Of a stretch of 15,000 nucleotides of DNA, positions 13,697-15,000 are shown piece by piece. A program made the translations under genes and the position numbers. Source of the DNA: Penaeus vannamei (taxonomy: Eukaryota; Arthropoda; Malacostraca; Decapoda; Penaeidae); assembly GCF_042767895.1 (NCBI RefSeq), contig NC_091565.1, positions 24,547,743 through 24,562,742 of the forward strand. Reading direction: 5' to 3'. Below the pieces are notes generated by a model. It was given only the letters and a program-made list of their open reading frames with translations, did not search any database and was not told where the DNA came from. Within the stretch, counting starts at the first letter, position 1, and the number at the start of each line of letters is the position of its first letter.

Positions 13697-14329
13697 GAAA
13701 CAGTCGATGGCATCCTCTATTGTGTAACAAATCATCCTAGAGGGAAACGTGAGCATCCACTTCGATAAGTTGTCGTCCCCACGCCACTGAGGAGCCAGGT
13801 GATGGACATATCTCACTGCTCTCTCATGGGGGTTCATCTAGGCACCAGGAAGACGAAGGATGGAGTCCCCAGTAATTTCTTTTGGCCTGGATGTGCAGCT
13901 GATGTCAAACGTTTCTGCCAGTCATGTGATGTGTGTCAAAGGACCATGAAGCGTGGCACTGTGCCAAAGGTCCCCCTGCAGAAAATGCCGCTGATTGACG
14001 CCCCCGTTAAGCGAGTGGCAGTGGACATTGTGGGCCCCATAAAACCAGCATCCAGCGAAGGCCACCGGTACATTCTCACGCTCATGGATTACACCTATCG
14101 GGAAGTGCTGCAGTCATCCACTGGTTTTGTCCCTTTTGAGCTCCTGTATGGACGCGAGGTCAGGGGACCTATGGGGATTCTGAGGGAGCTATGGACTGGA
14201 GAGAAAATCGCCCCTCAGGTCAAGACCAGTTTTCAATATGTGTTCGACCCACGTAAAAGGCTTGAGGAGACTATGGCCATGGCGAGAGGGAATCTGGAAG
14301 AAACCCAGAGCCAGTACAAGAGCCAGAAC
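13697..14329 (+). pseudogene. Gypsy integrase with intact zinc finger and deleted catalytic centre
   Basis: Reading in frame 2: VDGILYCVTNHPRGKREHPL, then TAA (13766-13768), then VVVPTPLRSQV. The finger follows as SHC, VHLGTRKT and CQSCDVCQR, spaced H-x6-H-x29-C-x2-C, which is intact. The core opens with RVAVDIVGPI, whose Asp (14024-14026) is the first of the D,D,E triad, and reaches YILTLMDY. At about 14092-14100 it jumps in frame to REVLQSSTGFVPFELLYGRE, a C-terminal motif. The second Asp and the Glu, normally in the intervening 100 or so residues, are therefore deleted. It ends at about 14329, where the 27-bp repeat starts in the same frame. Integration activity must be lost. Confidence 0.82.
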
Positions 14330-15000
14330 CTCCTCGTGCGGGTCCTCGGCCAGCACCTCCTTGACCGGCAGCTCCTAGTGCGGGTCGTCGGCCAGCACCT
14401 CTTCGACCGGCAGCTCCTCCTGCAGGTCGTCGGCCAGCAGCTCCTCCTGCGGGTAGTCGGCCAGCAGCTCTTCCTGCGGGTCGTCGGCCAGCAGCTCCTC
14501 CTGCGGGTCGTCGGCCAGCAGCTCCTCCTGCGGGTCGTCGGCCAGCAGCTCCTCCTGCGGGTCGTTGGCCATCAGCTCCTCCTGCGGGTCGTCGGCCAGC
14601 CGCCCCTGCGGGTCGTCGGCCAGCAGCTCCTCCTGCGGGTCGTCGGCCAGCAGCTCCTCCTGCGGGTCGTCGGCCAGCAGCTCCTCCTGCGGGTCGTCGG
14701 CCAGCCGCTCCTCCTGTGGGTCGTCGGCCAGCCCCTCCTGCGGGTCCTCCGGGTCCTCGACCAGCCGCTTCTTCAGGTCCTCGAGCGGCAGCTCCTCGAG
14801 CGGCAGCTCCTCGACCGGCAGCTCCTCGGCCAGCACCTCCTCGACCGGCAGCTCCTCGGCCAGCACCTCCTCGACCGGTAGCTCCTCGTGCGGGTCGTCG
14901 GCCAGCAGCTCCTCCTACGGGTCGTCGGCCAGCAGCTCCTCCTGCGGGTCGTCGGCCAGCAGCTCCTGCGGGTCCTCCGGGTCCTTGACTAGCCGGTTCT
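14330..15000 (+). repeat. GC-rich minisatellite (27-bp main unit, 15-bp sub-repeats), continues past the window
   Basis: A 27-bp unit, written in three parts GGTCGTCGG, CCAGCAGCT, CCTCCTGCG, is repeated with few changes. Near 14750-14890 it is replaced by shorter units built on GGCAGCTCCTCGACC (15 bp). The unit is a multiple of three and has no stop in any of six frames, giving VVGQQLLLR on one strand and an acidic ADDPQEELL on the other. Neither string is likely to be a real protein. It joins the gypsy integrase in frame and may have grown from its end. The array leaves the window at 15000, so its length is unknown. Confidence 0.93.

Larger units (their letters stand above)
13170..14329 (+). 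mobile_element. Ty3/gypsy LTR-retrotransposon relic, internally deleted
   Basis: A protease-like domain (13190-13480) is followed by a short spacer and then an integrase (13697-14325) in the same orientation. Between them the RT and RNase H, normally about 500 codons, are missing. Within the integrase the central catalytic part is missing as well. No LTR, primer-binding site or polypurine tract is visible; the left edge abuts LINE B and the right edge runs into the 27-bp minisatellite. The order protease then integrase and the H-H-C-C finger identify Ty3/gypsy. No env-like frame is seen. Confidence 0.8.

Noticed and set aside
14375..14866. Acidic repeat protein on the - strand (ADDPQEELL-type)
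   Set aside because: The 27-bp unit is open in all six frames. There is no start context, no unique flanking sequence and no relation to other coding matter on this strand.

Overview
This window looks like intergenic, repeat-dense DNA from an animal nuclear genome, most likely an arthropod and plausibly a decapod crustacean. I saw no convincing host protein-coding exon, no complete tRNA or rRNA gene and no CRISPR array. The recognisable coding matter belongs to decayed retroelements. The organism guess rests on element types (CR1/L2/Daphne-like and I/Nimb-like LINEs, a LINE gag with zinc knuckles, a Ty3/gypsy relic, a tRNA-type SINE) and abundant (TCC)n, (CA)n and (TA)n microsatellites. It is an inference, not an identification.

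Layout from left to right. 1-450 is unassigned DNA with a TATA-like box and nuclear-receptor half-sites. 468-675 is a minisatellite of eight 26-bp units. About 705-840 is a tRNA-type SINE inside a TCC-rich tract. About 926-4795 (+) is LINE A, long but riddled with frameshifts and stops: ORF1, AP-endonuclease, reverse transcriptase and 3' tail. 4796-5075 is compound microsatellite. 5076-6335 is unassigned and carries several perfect inverted repeats. 6336-8096 (+) is the leader and gag-like ORF1 of LINE C, with no ORF2 after it. 8097-8740 is a hairpin-rich non-coding stretch ending near an AATAAA. 8922-9400 is a GC-rich, strongly foldable segment. About 13165 down to 9579 (-) is LINE B, an I/Nimb-type element truncated at its 5' end. 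About 13170-14325 (+) is a Ty3/gypsy relic: a protease with a lost catalytic Asp and an integrase with its centre deleted, with RT and RNase H gone. 14330-15000 is a GC-rich minisatellite with a 27-bp main unit that runs off the window.

How the parts relate: the SINE and LINE A end in nearly the same short hairpin tail, and both sit in TCC-rich DNA. This fits a SINE that borrows the LINE's machinery and an insertion preference for that microsatellite. The LINE C piece with only a gag-like ORF, followed by structured RNA-like sequence, is the other unit that resembles a non-autonomous retroelement. Both LINE RT regions contain a long coding-strand A run (38 and 29 nt). All family calls are made by eye from motifs; no database search was possible.
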